Origin: Rhodobiaceae bacterium
Lineage (GTDB): Bacteria; Pseudomonadota; Alphaproteobacteria; Rhizobiales; Tepidamorphaceae
DNA: 64,000 nucleotides
Direction of reading: 5' to 3'
Assembly (NCBI GenBank): GCA_020637895.1
Contig: JACKJP010000003.1
Span: forward strand, 62,001 to 126,000
Below the pieces are notes generated by a model, which ran no database searches, was not told the DNA's origin, and saw nothing but the letters and a program-made list of their open reading frames with translations. The translations under genes were made by a program, and so were the position numbers. How positions within the stretch are numbered: position 1 is the stretch's first letter; each line of letters starts with the position of its first letter. Shown here in pieces: positions 1 through 9,507 of this stretch.

Positions 1-306
1 CGCCGAAAGCCCCTCCGCGTCAAGGCGCGTGATCGACAGATCCATCATCGCCTGAGAGGGATCGACGGCCGTAAACGTCCAGCCCGGTTCCAGACCGCCG
101 GCCGTGACGACTTCCTTCGCGCCGCCTCCAGCGCCAACCGCGAGGATGCGAGCCTTTCCGCCAGCGCCGATCGTCGCGGAAAGAACGCAGGCGGCGAGTT
201 CATGGCATGCATCATAGCCAGCAAGGCCGATACGGCTCTGCTGTTCGTATTCATTGGCTCGGCCGGAATCAAACTTGCGTGCGGAAATGCTGCTATCGGC
301 GTTCAT
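1..306 (-). CDS. Class I SAM-dependent methyltransferase, 3' part outside window
   Basis: This is a partial gene. The first 102 codons run from an ATG at 306 to the window edge, and the C-terminus lies outside. An in-frame TGA just upstream of the ATG and a GAGG about 7 bases before it fix the start. Around residues 55-63 the sequence reads ILAVGAGGGAKE, which fits motif I (glycine-rich SAM loop) of Rossmann-fold methyltransferases. About 25 residues later comes FTAVDPSQAMMD, fitting the acidic post-motif that binds the SAM ribose. The substrate cannot be deduced from this part. It lies 40 bp downstream of the TerC-like gene on the same strand, so the two may be co-transcribed. Confidence 0.75.
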   Translation of the reverse strand, partial: MNADSSISARKFDSGRANEYEQQSRIGLAGYDACHELAACVLSATIGAGGKARILAVGAGGGAKEVVTAGGLEPGWTFTAVDPSQAMMDLSITRLDAEGLSA

Positions 307-346
307 TATGCCTCACTCGTTATAAAAACTGGCTCAACCGATGGCG

Positions 347-952
347 TCAGAACATCCGAGCCGCAACGACTCCAACCTCCGGCCAGCCTTCGATCATCAT
401 CGATATCGCGACATAGGCGACAAGGCCAATACCGGCATAGGCCAGCCAGTGGAAACGGTCGAGCAATCGGGCGACATAGCCGGCCGCAAGGCCCATCAGC
501 GCAACCGAAAGTGCCAGGCCTATCACCAGAACGCCTGGATGCTCGCGCGCTGCGCCGGCGACAGCGAGGACATTGTCCAGCGACATGGAGATATCGGCGA
601 GGATGATCTGACCGGCGGCAGCGGCGAAGGTCTTGGGCGCGCTATTGCACAGTTCCTGACCGCCCAGCGACCCCTTGCGGGTTTCGCGCCAGAGTTTCCA
701 CGCGATCCAGGCAAGCAGCAGCCCGCCCGCAAAGGTGAGGCCGACGACCGCCATCAGGTGGGTCGTGACGAGCGCGAAAATGATGCGCAGGACCGCCGCA
801 AACGCGACACCGAGCATGATCGCCTTTGCGCGCTTTTCCGCCGGCAGTCCCGCCGCTGCCATCCCGACGACGATGGCATTGTCTCCGGCAAGAACGATAT
901 CGATCAGGATGACCTGCAACAGTGCGGTCAGCGTGTGATGATCGAAAATCAT
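347..952 (-). CDS. TerC family integral membrane protein (YjbE-like)
   Basis: The protein has 201 residues and is mostly hydrophobic, with about six to seven predicted membrane spans. It carries the two TerC-family signature repeats: IDIVLAGDNAIVVGMA near residues 17-32 and ILADISMSLDNVLAVAGA near 116-133. The paired Asp-Asn motifs (AGDNA, SLDNV) in opposing membrane segments are the hallmark of this family. Family members have been linked to tellurite resistance and metal-ion (often manganese) efflux, but the substrate here is not shown by the sequence. Some YjbE-type genes are controlled by a manganese riboswitch; I saw no such leader in the 119 bases upstream. The gene lies between the extensin-like gene and the methyltransferase on the same strand. 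Confidence 0.85.
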   Translation of the reverse strand: MIFDHHTLTALLQVILIDIVLAGDNAIVVGMAAAGLPAEKRAKAIMLGVAFAAVLRIIFALVTTHLMAVVGLTFAGGLLLAWIAWKLWRETRKGSLGGQELCNSAPKTFAAAAGQIILADISMSLDNVLAVAGAAREHPGVLVIGLALSVALMGLAAGYVARLLDRFHWLAYAGIGLVAYVAISMMIEGWPEVGVVAARMF

Positions 953-1031
953 GGAGATGCTCGGGCCTCGGGCGGAAGCTTTTGCGGTGGTGTCCGCCGC
1001 GCAACGATATGGTTATCTCGGGCGGCCAAGT

Positions 1032-1048
1032 AAAGAGCAGCGCTCTTT
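1032..1048 (-). terminator. Possible weak hairpin terminator after the extensin-like gene
   Basis: AAAGAGC and GCTCTTT form a perfect 7-bp stem with a 3-base loop, 23 bases past the stop of the extensin-like gene. There is no separate U-run beyond the three U residues ending the stem, so it could be a weak terminator or only a processing hairpin. Confidence 0.3.
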
Positions 1049-1071
1049 CCTGCCGGGAAATGCCGGAGGCC

Positions 1072-1815
1072 TTACTGACAAATACGGTAAGCATCCGAAC
1101 GCCCGTGGCGTTCCGTATCGAGGTGTACATGCGTCTCGTGGGCGCTGTCTGAACCCGGTCCGAGCACCGTCGTGAAGTGACCGCATGACGCCTTGCGGAT
1201 CGCATCGATGAAGGTGCGATCTTCCGCCGGACCGCTGCCGACCGCGACGAAGCGGCCATCGGTCAGCTCAAATCCCGCAATATCGAGGGCGATGCCCTTG
1301 CCATGCGCGCTGACCTTGCCGCTGCTTGCCCGGTTTCTGTAGCGGCATTGAAAGCCGGGACCGGTCCGGACCTCCCGAATGGCAGCGCCGAACGTTCCCT
1401 CGGCCATCGGATCTGCGATCGTGCGCAGGAAAGCAGTCAGCTCTCCAACATAGGCGCAGGACAGGAGAGGCGTGCCAGTGATCGATATCCGACGCGCTCC
1501 GTCGAGCGCGAGGATGGCATCGAGTGTCACCGGGTTGTCGATGACGCAGGCAGAATCGCTCCCGTCAGGCGCCTTGGCCTGCGGCTGTTCTGCCTTGGAG
1601 AAGAATGCGCCAACGATGTCGCAGGCTATGACCTGAGGCTTGGCGACGCTTTCGGGCGTCTTTTCTCCCTGACTGTTTTGCACGGGTGCTGCAACGGGCG
1701 CTTCAGCCGCTGTCGGACGCGGCTCGGGCATCGGCACCTGCGGCATTTCCGCAGCGCGCGCGGCAGCCGACGTTCCCAGCAGAACCGCCATCATCAGGGG
1801 AATAGCAATGCGCAT
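1072..1815 (-). CDS. Extensin-like C-terminal domain secreted protein
   Basis: The protein has 247 residues from the chosen start. It has a clear signal peptide (MRIAIPLMMAVLLGTSAAARA), a Pro/Ala/Glu-rich low-complexity stretch at about 22-65, and then the extensin-like_C domain found in alphaproteobacteria (about 70-247). Typical features include paired cysteines (LSCAYV, FQCRYR, KASCGHF), the SAHGKGIALDIAGFEL core and HETHVHLDTERHGR near the end. The HGKGIALDI and HVH pattern resembles zinc-binding D,D-peptidase-like folds, so a cell-wall role is plausible but inferred. An ATG 33 bases upstream is open, but it adds a charged MMRWDRPNEVR before the signal peptide and has a poorer ribosome site. 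The 3' end is 119 bases from the TerC-like gene. Confidence 0.8.
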   Translation of the reverse strand: MRIAIPLMMAVLLGTSAAARAAEMPQVPMPEPRPTAAEAPVAAPVQNSQGEKTPESVAKPQVIACDIVGAFFSKAEQPQAKAPDGSDSACVIDNPVTLDAILALDGARRISITGTPLLSCAYVGELTAFLRTIADPMAEGTFGAAIREVRTGPGFQCRYRNRASSGKVSAHGKGIALDIAGFELTDGRFVAVGSGPAEDRTFIDAIRKASCGHFTTVLGPGSDSAHETHVHLDTERHGRSDAYRICQ

Positions 1816-1848
1816 TCGGACCTCGTTCGGTCTGTCCCAACGCATCAA

Positions 1849-3804
1849 TCAGCGTTTTGGTTCGCTCCCGCCGCCCTCTGCCGCCCATTCGAAATCGTCG
1901 GCAAAGGCATCGATGATCGCGTCCGCACCGGACGGCATCACATGTGTATGGTCCTCGAAGAGCAGGACCTTGCCGCGATAGGGGCGGCAAGTGGTGTCAT
2001 CGCAGAAGACGTTCATGGGATCGACGAAGCGGGTGTTCGGCAGTTTCGATGCGACATCGGCCATCGTTTCGGCCGCTTCCTTCTGCCACTTGTCATTTTC
2101 CGCCCGCGTACTGTCGCAGGTGGACCAATCGGCCTTCTGCCTGTCGGCAAGGATCACGCAGGTGAGCGACGATTCCCCGAACCAGGGCGCCGGAGCGACG
2201 AGCAGGATGCGCGTCGTCGTCAGGTCGAACTGACGAATAAGCGCCTCCAGGTCTCCCTCAGTGCCGCGCTTTGTCGACAGCGCGCGGGAATGGATGATCA
2301 CGAAACGCGGTTTGTTCGGGCTCTTCAGAATCGCCTGCAGCATCGGCACCAGATTGTAGCACTGGTGGTCGCGACGCTTTCGCTGGTTCTCGGGCGTGAA
2401 CAGCAGCACGTTGCACCCGCCGCGCGCGACGGCGACGAGGGTGATACCGCGTTCATCATAGTGCCGGGCGAGGCTTTCATAGAGCGCGTTGGCGGTGGAA
2501 TCGCCGAGAATGATGCCGTAATCGCCCTCGATGCAATGGGCCGGCAGTTCATGCAACGCCAGCAGCCGGCATCCATTGTTGAGCGTTCCACGGCCCTCGG
2601 TGTGGTACGTCTTCTCGATGCGGTACTCGGAATATTTGTAGGAGGCGAGGCTGGCCAGTCCGCCCAGACCTGCGGTTGCCGCGCAAGCCAGGACGGCGAT
2701 CAATACGACCTTGCGGGCCGACAGGTCGTGCCCGAGGCGGTGACGCAGGCCGCGCGCCGGCAATTCCACGAAGCGATAGCTGGCAATGGCGAGGGCGAGG
2801 CCAAGTATGCCGCCGACAGTCGCATCGACCGGCAGGTCGACAACGCCGCCACGGTGGATGCGCATGTAGGAGAGCACCGGCCAGTGCCACAGATACCAGG
2901 AATAGGAAATCAGCCCGATCCATGCCATGGGACGGAGGCCCAGAATGCCCGTGGTCATCGGGCTGGCGCCAGCGCGCCCGGCCATCAGAATGAGCGCGGC
3001 GCCGGCAACCGGAACGAGCGGCCGCCAGGACGGATATTCCATGTCCTCGCTGAAGCAGACGATCGCGAAGATGATGGCCGCGACGCCGGCGATCGTCACC
3101 AGCTCAGAGACGATGCGAGGGACCCGGTTGAAGATGAAGGCGGCGCTGGTGCCGGCAAGGCCGCCAATGATGAATTCCCACGCACGCCAGTGCGGCGCGT
3201 AAAAGGCCGGGTTTTTCTCGCCGAGGTCGGTTCGCATGACACAGCCGACGAAGGAGATCAGGGCCAGCAGGCATGCCACTGCAAAGGCACGGCGACCGAT
3301 CGTGCCACCGAACATCTTCGACAGCAGGAGGATGGTCAGCGGCGCAGCGAGATAGAACTGTTCCTCGACAGACAGCGTCCAGGTGTGGAGCAGCGGCTTT
3401 TCCAGCGAGTCGATGTCGAAATAGCCCTGCTTGAGATAGAAGATCAGGTTCGACAGCATCAGCGGCGCGGAGATCGCGGCGCGCGCGAAATCCTCGTAGG
3501 AACGCAGCGTGATCAGGAATATGGGCGCGACTATGCACACAAGCGCCACCATCAGCAGGTAGGGCGGCAGAATGCGGAGCGAACGGCGCGCGTAAAAGGT
3601 CATGATCGAGAAATCGCCGCGACGGCGATCCTCGACGAGCTGGCCTATGATGAGGTAGCCGGAGATCACGAAGAAGACGTCGACGCCGACGAAGCCGCCT
3701 GAAAAGCCCGGCAGGCCGATGTGATAGCCGACGACCGAAAGAATGGAGATGGCGCGCAGACCGTCGATATAGGGACGGTAGTCGCTGCGTCGTTCCGGAA
3801 TCAT
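1849..3804 (-). CDS. Acyltransferase 3 (OafA/YrhL type) with C-terminal SGNH-like domain
   Basis: The protein has 651 residues. The N-terminal 360 or so are a multi-span acyltransferase-3 domain opening with YRPYIDGLRAISILSVVGYHIG, containing the expected conserved His and GFVGVDVFFVISGYLI. RRSLRILPPYLLM, LLHTWTLSVEEQFYLAAPLTI and SYSWYLWHWPVL follow. The remaining part is soluble and contains GDSTANALYESLARHY (an SGNH block I-like GDS) and a late DHTHVMPSGADAI, matching the usual periplasmic SGNH domain of the family. Such proteins O-acylate exported glycans (O-antigen, exopolysaccharide or peptidoglycan); the acceptor is unknown here. The ATG at 3804 is preferred over an in-frame GTG at 3843 because it follows a G-rich ribosome site and matches family N-termini. 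Confidence 0.85.
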   Translation of the reverse strand: MIPERRSDYRPYIDGLRAISILSVVGYHIGLPGFSGGFVGVDVFFVISGYLIIGQLVEDRRRGDFSIMTFYARRSLRILPPYLLMVALVCIVAPIFLITLRSYEDFARAAISAPLMLSNLIFYLKQGYFDIDSLEKPLLHTWTLSVEEQFYLAAPLTILLLSKMFGGTIGRRAFAVACLLALISFVGCVMRTDLGEKNPAFYAPHWRAWEFIIGGLAGTSAAFIFNRVPRIVSELVTIAGVAAIIFAIVCFSEDMEYPSWRPLVPVAGAALILMAGRAGASPMTTGILGLRPMAWIGLISYSWYLWHWPVLSYMRIHRGGVVDLPVDATVGGILGLALAIASYRFVELPARGLRHRLGHDLSARKVVLIAVLACAATAGLGGLASLASYKYSEYRIEKTYHTEGRGTLNNGCRLLALHELPAHCIEGDYGIILGDSTANALYESLARHYDERGITLVAVARGGCNVLLFTPENQRKRRDHQCYNLVPMLQAILKSPNKPRFVIIHSRALSTKRGTEGDLEALIRQFDLTTTRILLVAPAPWFGESSLTCVILADRQKADWSTCDSTRAENDKWQKEAAETMADVASKLPNTRFVDPMNVFCDDTTCRPYRGKVLLFEDHTHVMPSGADAIIDAFADDFEWAAEGGGSEPKR

Positions 3805-3912
3805 TGCACCCCCAACAGCGTGCTGCCACTTGTTGATATGCACCCCGCCCGACGGTGCCGGTGGTGACTATCACAAAGCTGGCGAACTACAAATGCGCTT
3901 TCCCGTCGCGGC

Positions 3913-6900
3913 CTATCGCGGCCGCCGGCCAAAACCGCCGCCCGTCGGGGTCACGATCGTCACCGCTTCGCCCGGCTCCAGAACGGTCTGATCGCAACCC
4001 GACAGCGGCTCGATGCGCCCGTCAGCGCGACGCACCGAAGCCGACCCTTTCTCTCCGGCTTCTCCGCCATCAATGCCAGGCGGCGCAATCTGCCTGTGGC
4101 TTGAGAGCAGGGCGCAATCCATTCGCTCAAGGAAGCGGATGGTACGGCTGGTGCCGCCTCCGGCCTGCCAGTGTCCGCTGCCGCCTGACCCTCGCCGGAT
4201 ATGGAAATCTTCGAGCAGCACCGGGAAGCGGTGCTCAAGAATTTCCGGATCGGTCAGCCGCGAATTGGTCATATGGGTGTGCACGGCATCGGCGCCATCG
4301 AACCCCGGACCGGCGGGCGCCCCCGAGCAGATCGTTTCGTAATACTGATAGGTCTGGTTGCCGAAGGTGAGATTGTTCATCGTTCCCTGCGCGCTGCCGA
4401 GCGCGCCCAGCGCAAGGAACAGGCAGTTGGTGACATGCTGGCTCGTCTCGACATTGCCCGCCACGACGGCGGCAGGATAGCTGGGCCGGAGCATCGACCC
4501 TTCCGGTACGATCATGCGCACCGGCCTCAAGCAGCCGGCATTCATCGGGATCGGCGCATCGCACATGACCCTGAACACGTAGAGTACGGCGGCGCGCGTC
4601 ACCGGTTCCGGCGCGTTGAAATTATTCGGCTGCTGCGCACTGGTTCCGCTGAAATCGACCGTCGCCTCGCGCCTGTCGCGGTCGATGGAAATCTTCAGGC
4701 GGATCACCGTACCCTGGTCGGTCGGATATTCGTATTCGCAATCGCTGAGCACATCGATCACGCGCCTGACGCTCTCGGCAGCATTGTCCTGCACATGACC
4801 CATATAGGCCCGCACGACATCAAGGCCGAAGTGGCCGACCATGCGTCGCAGTTCCTGCACGCCTTTTTCATTGGCTGCGAGTTGCGCTCTTAGATCGGCG
4901 ACATTCTGGGCAAGATTGCGGACCGGGAAGGGATGTTCGGTCAGCGTCCGGTTGAGGCGTTCTTCCTGAAATACGCCGCGATCGACAAGCTTCAGGTTGT
5001 CGATCAGCACGCCTTCCTCATCGACCGTCACGGCGCGTGGCGACATCGAGCCGGGAGCCGTTCCGCCCACATCGGCATGATGCCCGCGGCTGGCTACCCA
5101 GAACAGGATTGCAGATCCCCTGTCGTCGAAGACCGGCGTGCAAACGGTGATATCGGGCAGATGCGTACCGCCATTGTAGGGGGCGTTGAGCGCAAAGGAG
5201 TCGCCAGGGCTGATCTTTCCGTCATTGAGCCGTGCGATCGTCTCCACCGAACGATCCATCGAGCCCAGATGCACCGGCATATGCGGCGCATTGGCGATGA
5301 GCGCCCCGTCGGCATCGAAGACGGCGCATGAGAAATCGAGCCGCTCCTTGATGTTCACCGACGACGCCGTGTTCTGAAGCGTCACGCCCATCTGTTCGGC
5401 AATCGACATGAAGAGGTTGTTGAACACCTCAAGCATTACTGGGTCGGCCTCTGTGCCGATGGCGACCTGCCGTCGCTTTTCGTGCGCACGTTTCAGAACA
5501 ACGTGGTTTCTGGCGGTGATTTCAGCCTGCCACTCCGGTTCCACGACGATGGTCTGGTGCGCCTCGATGACAAGCGCCGGTCCCAATATTCGCTGGCCGG
5601 GCTTGAGGGTGCCGCGTTCAAAGACCGGGGCGTCGTGCCATAGACCGCCTGAAAAGAAGCGCGTTTCCGCGGCGGGCTCCGGCGTGTCAGTGCTCAGGGC
5701 GGCCTCGGGCTCATCCGGCGCGCGGCCACCGCCGGCAGCTTCCGCCTCGACGAGTTCAGCGACAATATTGCGGTCGGGGAAGACAAAGCCGAACTGGCGC
5801 CGATGGGCCTGTTCGAAAGCGGAGCGCATCCGCTTCATGTCGCCGTCGCCGAACGGGACCGGCAACGGCGTATCCGTTCCCTCATAGCGAAGATGGATGC
5901 GCGGGGTGACCGCAATGTCTTTCTGGCCCACACCCTGTTCGGCAACTTCGGCCCGCACGGTGGCCGACAATTCGTCACGCAGGGCCGTCAGCCTGTCGAG
6001 GCTGGCATCGACAAAATCGAGCGCCGCACCCCGACTGCGGTTCGCGGTAATGTCGGCAAGGCCCATGCCATAGGCGGAAAGAAGCCCCGAAAGCGGGTGG
6101 ATCAACACGGTCTTCATGCCCAGCGTATCGGCAACCAGGCAGGCGTGCTGCCCGCCTGCGCCGCCGAAGCAGTTGAGCGCATAGCCCGTCACGTCATGAC
6201 CGCGCTGGACCGAGATCTTCTTGATCGCATTGGCCATGTTCTCGACCGCGATGGTCAGAAATCCTTCTGCGACCTCTTCCGGCGAGCGGCCGTCAGCGAT
6301 CCGGGAGGCGAGCGACTGAAACTTGCGTTGCACGACAGCGGCATCGAGTTTTTCGTCGCGGGACGGGCCGAAGATCGCTGGAAAGAAGTCGGGCGAGAGC
6401 TTGCCCAGCATGACATTGGCGTCGGTCACGACAAGCGGCCCGCCGCCCCGGTAGCAGGCCGGGCCGGGGTCGGCACCGGCGCTGTCAGGCCCGACACGAT
6501 ACCGGCCATCGGTGAAATGCAGGATCGAGCCGCCCCCTGCGGCGACGGTGTGGATGCGCATCATCGGCGCACGCATGCGCACGCCCGCGACCTCCGTGTC
6601 GAAAGCGCGTTCCAGCTCGCCGTCGAAATGGCAGACATCGGTCGACGTGCCGCCCATGTCGAAGCCGATCATCCGATCGTGGCCTGCCATGCGACTGGTC
6701 GCGACGGCACCGACAACGCCGCCGGCAGGGCCGGAGAGGATGGCGTCCTTGCCCTGAAACAGACCTGCGTCAGTCAGGCCGCCCGAACTCATCATGAACA
6801 TCAACCGGCCGCCGCTGCCTGCAAGATCGAGCGCATTTGCGACGCGATCCACATAACGACGCAGGATCGGCGAGAGGTAGGCATCGACAACGGTCGTGTC

Positions 6901-7521
6901 GCCGCGCCCCACGAGCTTCATCAGCGGGCTGACCTCATGGCTGACGGAAATCTGTGTAAACCCTATCGCGCGCGCGATCGCAGCGGCCGAAGTCTCGTGT
7001 GCGGTGTATCTCCAGCCGTGCATGAAGACGATGGCGACGGCGCGAAGGCCCTCATCAAAAGCCTGTTGCAGGACCCTGGCTGTCATCGCCCTGTCGAGAG
7101 GAACCTCGACTGTGCCGTCGGCACGAACGCGTTCCGGCACCTCGGCAACCTTCGCGTAGAGCAGCGACGGCTTGACGATATTCCTGGCAAAGATTTCCGG
7201 ACGCGCCTGATAGCCGATTTCGAGTGCATCGGCGAAGCCTCGCGTTGTCAGGAGCAGTGTCGGGTCACCCTTGCGTTCGAGCAGCGCATTGGTCGCGACG
7301 GTGGTCCCCATCTTGACCGTTGCGATTCGGTCCGCAGGTATCGGCTTGTCCGGGTCCGCGCCAAGCAGGTCGCGGATCCCCTGAATTGCCGCGTCCTCAT
7401 AGGCCGGGTGTTCGGAAAGCAGTTTTCGGGCCTTGAGGCGTCCGGCCGGATCCGTCGCGACGATATCGGTGAAGGTACCGCCGCGATCAATCCAGAAATG
7501 CCATTTTCCCTTATCCGCCAT
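3913..7521 (-). CDS. 5-oxoprolinase / hydantoinase A-B fusion
   Basis: The protein has 1202 residues, the usual size of fused ATP-dependent 5-oxoprolinases, which hydrolyse 5-oxo-L-proline to glutamate. The HyuA half starts [21 protein letters not shown] and contains [17 protein letters not shown]; both are phosphate-binding motifs of the ASKHA fold. The HyuB half begins near residue 700 with [30 protein letters not shown] and ends in the Gly-rich GGGFGRRP typical of the family. The reading frame stays open about 100 codons upstream of the chosen ATG (MADKGKWHF). That extension is discarded because it resembles no oxoprolinase N-terminus and crosses the intergenic control region. A N-methylhydantoinase activity cannot be excluded. 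The gene is divergent from the MarR-type regulator at 7748. Confidence 0.88.
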   Translation of the reverse strand: MADKGKWHFWIDRGGTFTDIVATDPAGRLKARKLLSEHPAYEDAAIQGIRDLLGADPDKPIPADRIATVKMGTTVATNALLERKGDPTLLLTTRGFADALEIGYQARPEIFARNIVKPSLLYAKVAEVPERVRADGTVEVPLDRAMTARVLQQAFDEGLRAVAIVFMHGWRYTAHETSAAAIARAIGFTQISVSHEVSPLMKLVGRGDTTVVDAYLSPILRRYVDRVANALDLAGSGGRLMFMMSSGGLTDAGLFQGKDAILSGPAGGVVGAVATSRMAGHDRMIGFDMGGTSTDVCHFDGELERAFDTEVAGVRMRAPMMRIHTVAAGGGSILHFTDGRYRVGPDSAGADPGPACYRGGGPLVVTDANVMLGKLSPDFFPAIFGPSRDEKLDAAVVQRKFQSLASRIADGRSPEEVAEGFLTIAVENMANAIKKISVQRGHDVTGYALNCFGGAGGQHACLVADTLGMKTVLIHPLSGLLSAYGMGLADITANRSRGAALDFVDASLDRLTALRDELSATVRAEVAEQGVGQKDIAVTPRIHLRYEGTDTPLPVPFGDGDMKRMRSAFEQAHRRQFGFVFPDRNIVAELVEAEAAGGGRAPDEPEAALSTDTPEPAAETRFFSGGLWHDAPVFERGTLKPGQRILGPALVIEAHQTIVVEPEWQAEITARNHVVLKRAHEKRRQVAIGTEADPVMLEVFNNLFMSIAEQMGVTLQNTASSVNIKERLDFSCAVFDADGALIANAPHMPVHLGSMDRSVETIARLNDGKISPGDSFALNAPYNGGTHLPDITVCTPVFDDRGSAILFWVASRGHHADVGGTAPGSMSPRAVTVDEEGVLIDNLKLVDRGVFQEERLNRTLTEHPFPVRNLAQNVADLRAQLAANEKGVQELRRMVGHFGLDVVRAYMGHVQDNAAESVRRVIDVLSDCEYEYPTDQGTVIRLKISIDRDRREATVDFSGTSAQQPNNFNAPEPVTRAAVLYVFRVMCDAPIPMNAGCLRPVRMIVPEGSMLRPSYPAAVVAGNVETSQHVTNCLFLALGALGSAQGTMNNLTFGNQTYQYYETICSGAPAGPGFDGADAVHTHMTNSRLTDPEILEHRFPVLLEDFHIRRGSGGSGHWQAGGGTSRTIRFLERMDCALLSSHRQIAPPGIDGGEAGEKGSASVRRADGRIEPLSGCDQTVLEPGEAVTIVTPTGGGFGRRPR

Positions 7522-7747
7522 GACCTGCGACGCATCCTGCAAGAGTGAGGCGCCATCATTCACAACAGTTGGCTGTCGGGCAACATTCGCGCGGTGATAC
7601 GCGCTTTGGTTGAATGTGGGAGGGGGGTTCAGGAGTTTTCCTGATTGAACACGGGGCAGATACCGTGCCACGATGCCTCTAAATTGAGCACGCAGAAACG
7701 CAAAATAACAAAAGCGTGATAAAAGCAAAAATGAGGTCTTGGAGGGA
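7522..7747. promoter_or_regulatory. Divergent control region between 5-oxoprolinase and MarR-type gene
   Basis: This 226-bp stretch is clearly more AT-rich near the regulator (7680-7735) than the surrounding genes. It contains an imperfect inverted repeat, GTTCAGGA at 7627-7634 against TCCTGA-tt-GAAC at 7639-7650, which has the size expected of a MarR-family operator. GGAGGG at 7741-7746 is the ribosome site of the regulator. No hexamers close to sigma-70 consensus stood out. Confidence 0.35.
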
Positions 7748-8281
7748 ATGGAATTGAACGTTGCGGAGGAAAAGGGCACCGGCTTTGGGTCTGTCGAGCA
7801 ACTCGTACAGATCGCCGGAACCAACCCGGCGCTATCCGAAATGGAATTTGCGCTGGTGATGGCTCAAAACGCGTTCTCGCGTTGGCTGGTGCGTTGTGCC
7901 GCGGCGGTGGGGGCGCCCGGACTGACGCCGCTCGATGTGATGGTCATGCATATGGCCAAGCATCGCGGGCGGGCGAAGACATTGGCGGACATGTGTCTGC
8001 TCCTGAACATCGAGGACACCCATCTTGTCGCCTATGCGATCAAGAAGCTCGAGAGGCAGGGGCTCGTGCGTTCCGGCAAGCAGGGCAAGGAGAAGACGGT
8101 GGAGGCGACGCCCAAGGGCTCGGATGTCTGCACCGAATTCGCCGAGGTTCGCGACAAATTGCTGATCGAGGCGCTGGAAACGCTCGGTCTGGACCATAAC
8201 AAGGTCAGCGAGCTTTCCGACCTCCTGCGCGCGCTGTCGGGTCAGTACGATCAGGCGGCGAGGACGGCAGCATCGCTGTAG
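7748..8281 (+). CDS. MarR-type winged helix transcriptional regulator
   Basis: The protein has 177 residues. The middle part (about 50-125) reads as a winged helix-turn-helix: [15 protein letters not shown], then [35 protein letters not shown], then a basic wing with [11 protein letters not shown]. The flanking helices are the usual dimerisation segments of MarR proteins. The start is uncertain. The ATG at 7748 lies only one base after GGAGGG, whereas an in-frame TTG at 7754 has ideal spacing of 7 from the same site, giving 175 residues. The position divergent from 5-oxoprolinase suggests it controls that gene, with 5-oxoproline, glutamate or a related compound as a possible ligand; this is inferred from context only. 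Confidence 0.78.
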   Translation: MELNVAEEKGTGFGSVEQLVQIAGTNPALSEMEFALVMAQNAFSRWLVRCAAAVGAPGLTPLDVMVMHMAKHRGRAKTLADMCLLLNIEDTHLVAYAIKKLERQGLVRSGKQGKEKTVEATPKGSDVCTEFAEVRDKLLIEALETLGLDHNKVSELSDLLRALSGQYDQAARTAASL

Positions 8282-8288
8282 GGCCGGT

Positions 8289-8651
8289 TTACCGGATCCG
8301 CGTCCAGGTCTCGCTCTGGCAGGGGAAGCCCATGGTCAGGCAGCCTCGCAATTTGAGGCTGTCGCCCTGAAGCGTCCATGTGCCCTTGAACTTTGACCCG
8401 TCGTCGGTCTTCAGACCGATGCCGCTCCAGCTGTTCGGTCCGGCCGGCTTGGCGCCGCAGATAATCGTCATGCCGACGCTCTTGGCATCGGATGATTTGA
8501 CGACCTTCAGGCCCATGCCACCGCCACAGTCGGAGGCCTCGATATGCGCGCCGCTGCCGGGGCGAAGCCAGATGCCGTCATACGGACCGGCGAGCGCCGC
8601 CGATGCCAGCAACGCGAACGCGCCGGTCAGAAAACACAGTTTCATTGTCAT
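8289..8651 (-). CDS. DUF2147-like small secreted protein
   Basis: The protein has 120 residues with a clear signal peptide (MTMKLCFLTGAFALLASAALA) followed by GPYDGIWLRPGSGAHIE. Five cysteines and the closing GCLTMGFPCQSETWTRIR resemble the DUF2147 family, whose members end in similar Cys-containing QTWTR motifs. The predicted location is the periplasm and the function is unknown. AGGGAG seven bases before the ATG at 8651 supports this start over the second Met. The gene converges on the MarR-type gene with only 7 bases between the stops, and no terminator hairpin is visible there. Confidence 0.65.
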   Translation of the reverse strand: MTMKLCFLTGAFALLASAALAGPYDGIWLRPGSGAHIEASDCGGGMGLKVVKSSDAKSVGMTIICGAKPAGPNSWSGIGLKTDDGSKFKGTWTLQGDSLKLRGCLTMGFPCQSETWTRIR

Positions 8652-8811
8652 TGTTTCACTCCCTGCCGGACACAGGCCGGCAGCATGATGCTAGCAGGCA
8701 GAGCCGGGCGGCTCGTATTGGCCGAAAGGATGATCGTTGCCCGTGGTCTGCAATGCGCCTGCGGCGTTCAGGCTGCTTGCCGCGATGCCAGTCGCGGCTT
8801 ATTGGTTGCCA

Positions 8812-9507
8812 ATGAGCGTTTGGAGCCGCATTGGCGATGCCTTTTCCCGCGTCGTATCCGGGGAAGCGGCAAGCCGCCTGATCGAACGCCTGGCCGGACT
8901 GGCCGGCGCGGGCGGGCGGCAGCGCGACATCACCTTTTCCCTGGCGCTCATTGCCTTGTCGGCGAAGATGGCGCGTTCCGACGGCGTGGTGACGCACCAT
9001 GAACGCGATGCGTTCTCGCAGATATTCGAGGTCGCTCCCGGCGACAGGGCGCATGTCGACCGGGTGTTCGAGATGGCTGAGCGGGACGTGGCCGGGTTCG
9101 ACGCGTATGCGCGGCAGGTGGCGCGTCTGTTCGAGAACGAACGCGACACGCTGACCGACGTACTCGATGGTCTCTTTCATATCGCCAAGGCCGACGGCAT
9201 CGTTCATGAGCGCGAGCTCGACTATCTGGAGCGTGTCGCCTCGATTTTTGGCTTTGCCGAGGGCGAGTTCGCGGCGCTCCGCGCGCGGCATGTGCTGCTC
9301 GCCGACGATCCCTATGCCGTTCTCGGTCTGCAACGCGGTATATCGTTCAGGGAAATCAGGAAGCATTATCGGCAGCTTGTGCAGGAAAATCATCCTGACA
9401 GGCTGATCGCCAGAGGCGTGCCGGAAGAGTGTCGCCGCATCGCCAATGACAGGCTGGCCGCGATCAACGCCGCCTATGAAACGATCGAGCGGGAACTGGC
9501 GCGATGA
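8812..9507 (+). CDS. TerB/J-domain co-chaperone, DjlA-like
   Basis: The protein has 231 residues. Residues about 40-155 form an all-helical TerB-like domain (LALIALSAKMARSDGVVTHHERDAF, LFHIAKADGIVHERELDYLERVA). Residues about 163-231 form a J domain with DPYAVLGL, the helix II region FREIRKHYRQLV and the essential HPD in QENHPDRL. This order matches DjlA, which stimulates DnaK, but the N-terminal membrane anchor of Escherichia coli DjlA is missing, so this version should be soluble. An upstream start at 8737 would add an unsupported 25 residues. Its stop overlaps the ATG of the amidase gene by four bases (ATGA), which implies co-translation. Confidence 0.85.
   Translation: MSVWSRIGDAFSRVVSGEAASRLIERLAGLAGAGGRQRDITFSLALIALSAKMARSDGVVTHHERDAFSQIFEVAPGDRAHVDRVFEMAERDVAGFDAYARQVARLFENERDTLTDVLDGLFHIAKADGIVHERELDYLERVASIFGFAEGEFAALRARHVLLADDPYAVLGLQRGISFREIRKHYRQLVQENHPDRLIARGVPEECRRIANDRLAAINAAYETIERELAR

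Noticed and set aside
953..1071. Possible manganese (yybP-ykoY) riboswitch before the TerC-like gene
   Set aside because: The leader is only 119 bases and I could not find the conserved core; only a short hairpin is visible.
1303..3702. Long plus-strand open frame of about 800 codons opposite the acyltransferase and extensin-like genes
   Set aside because: It mirrors the reverse strand of clear genes, is rich in Arg, Gly and Ala with no domain, and lacks a good ribosome site. It is a high-GC shadow.
7522..7824. N-terminal extension of the 5-oxoprolinase into the upstream region
   Set aside because: It would span the ribosome site and start of the divergent regulator, and matches no known oxoprolinase N-terminus; the ATG at 7521 gives the family start.
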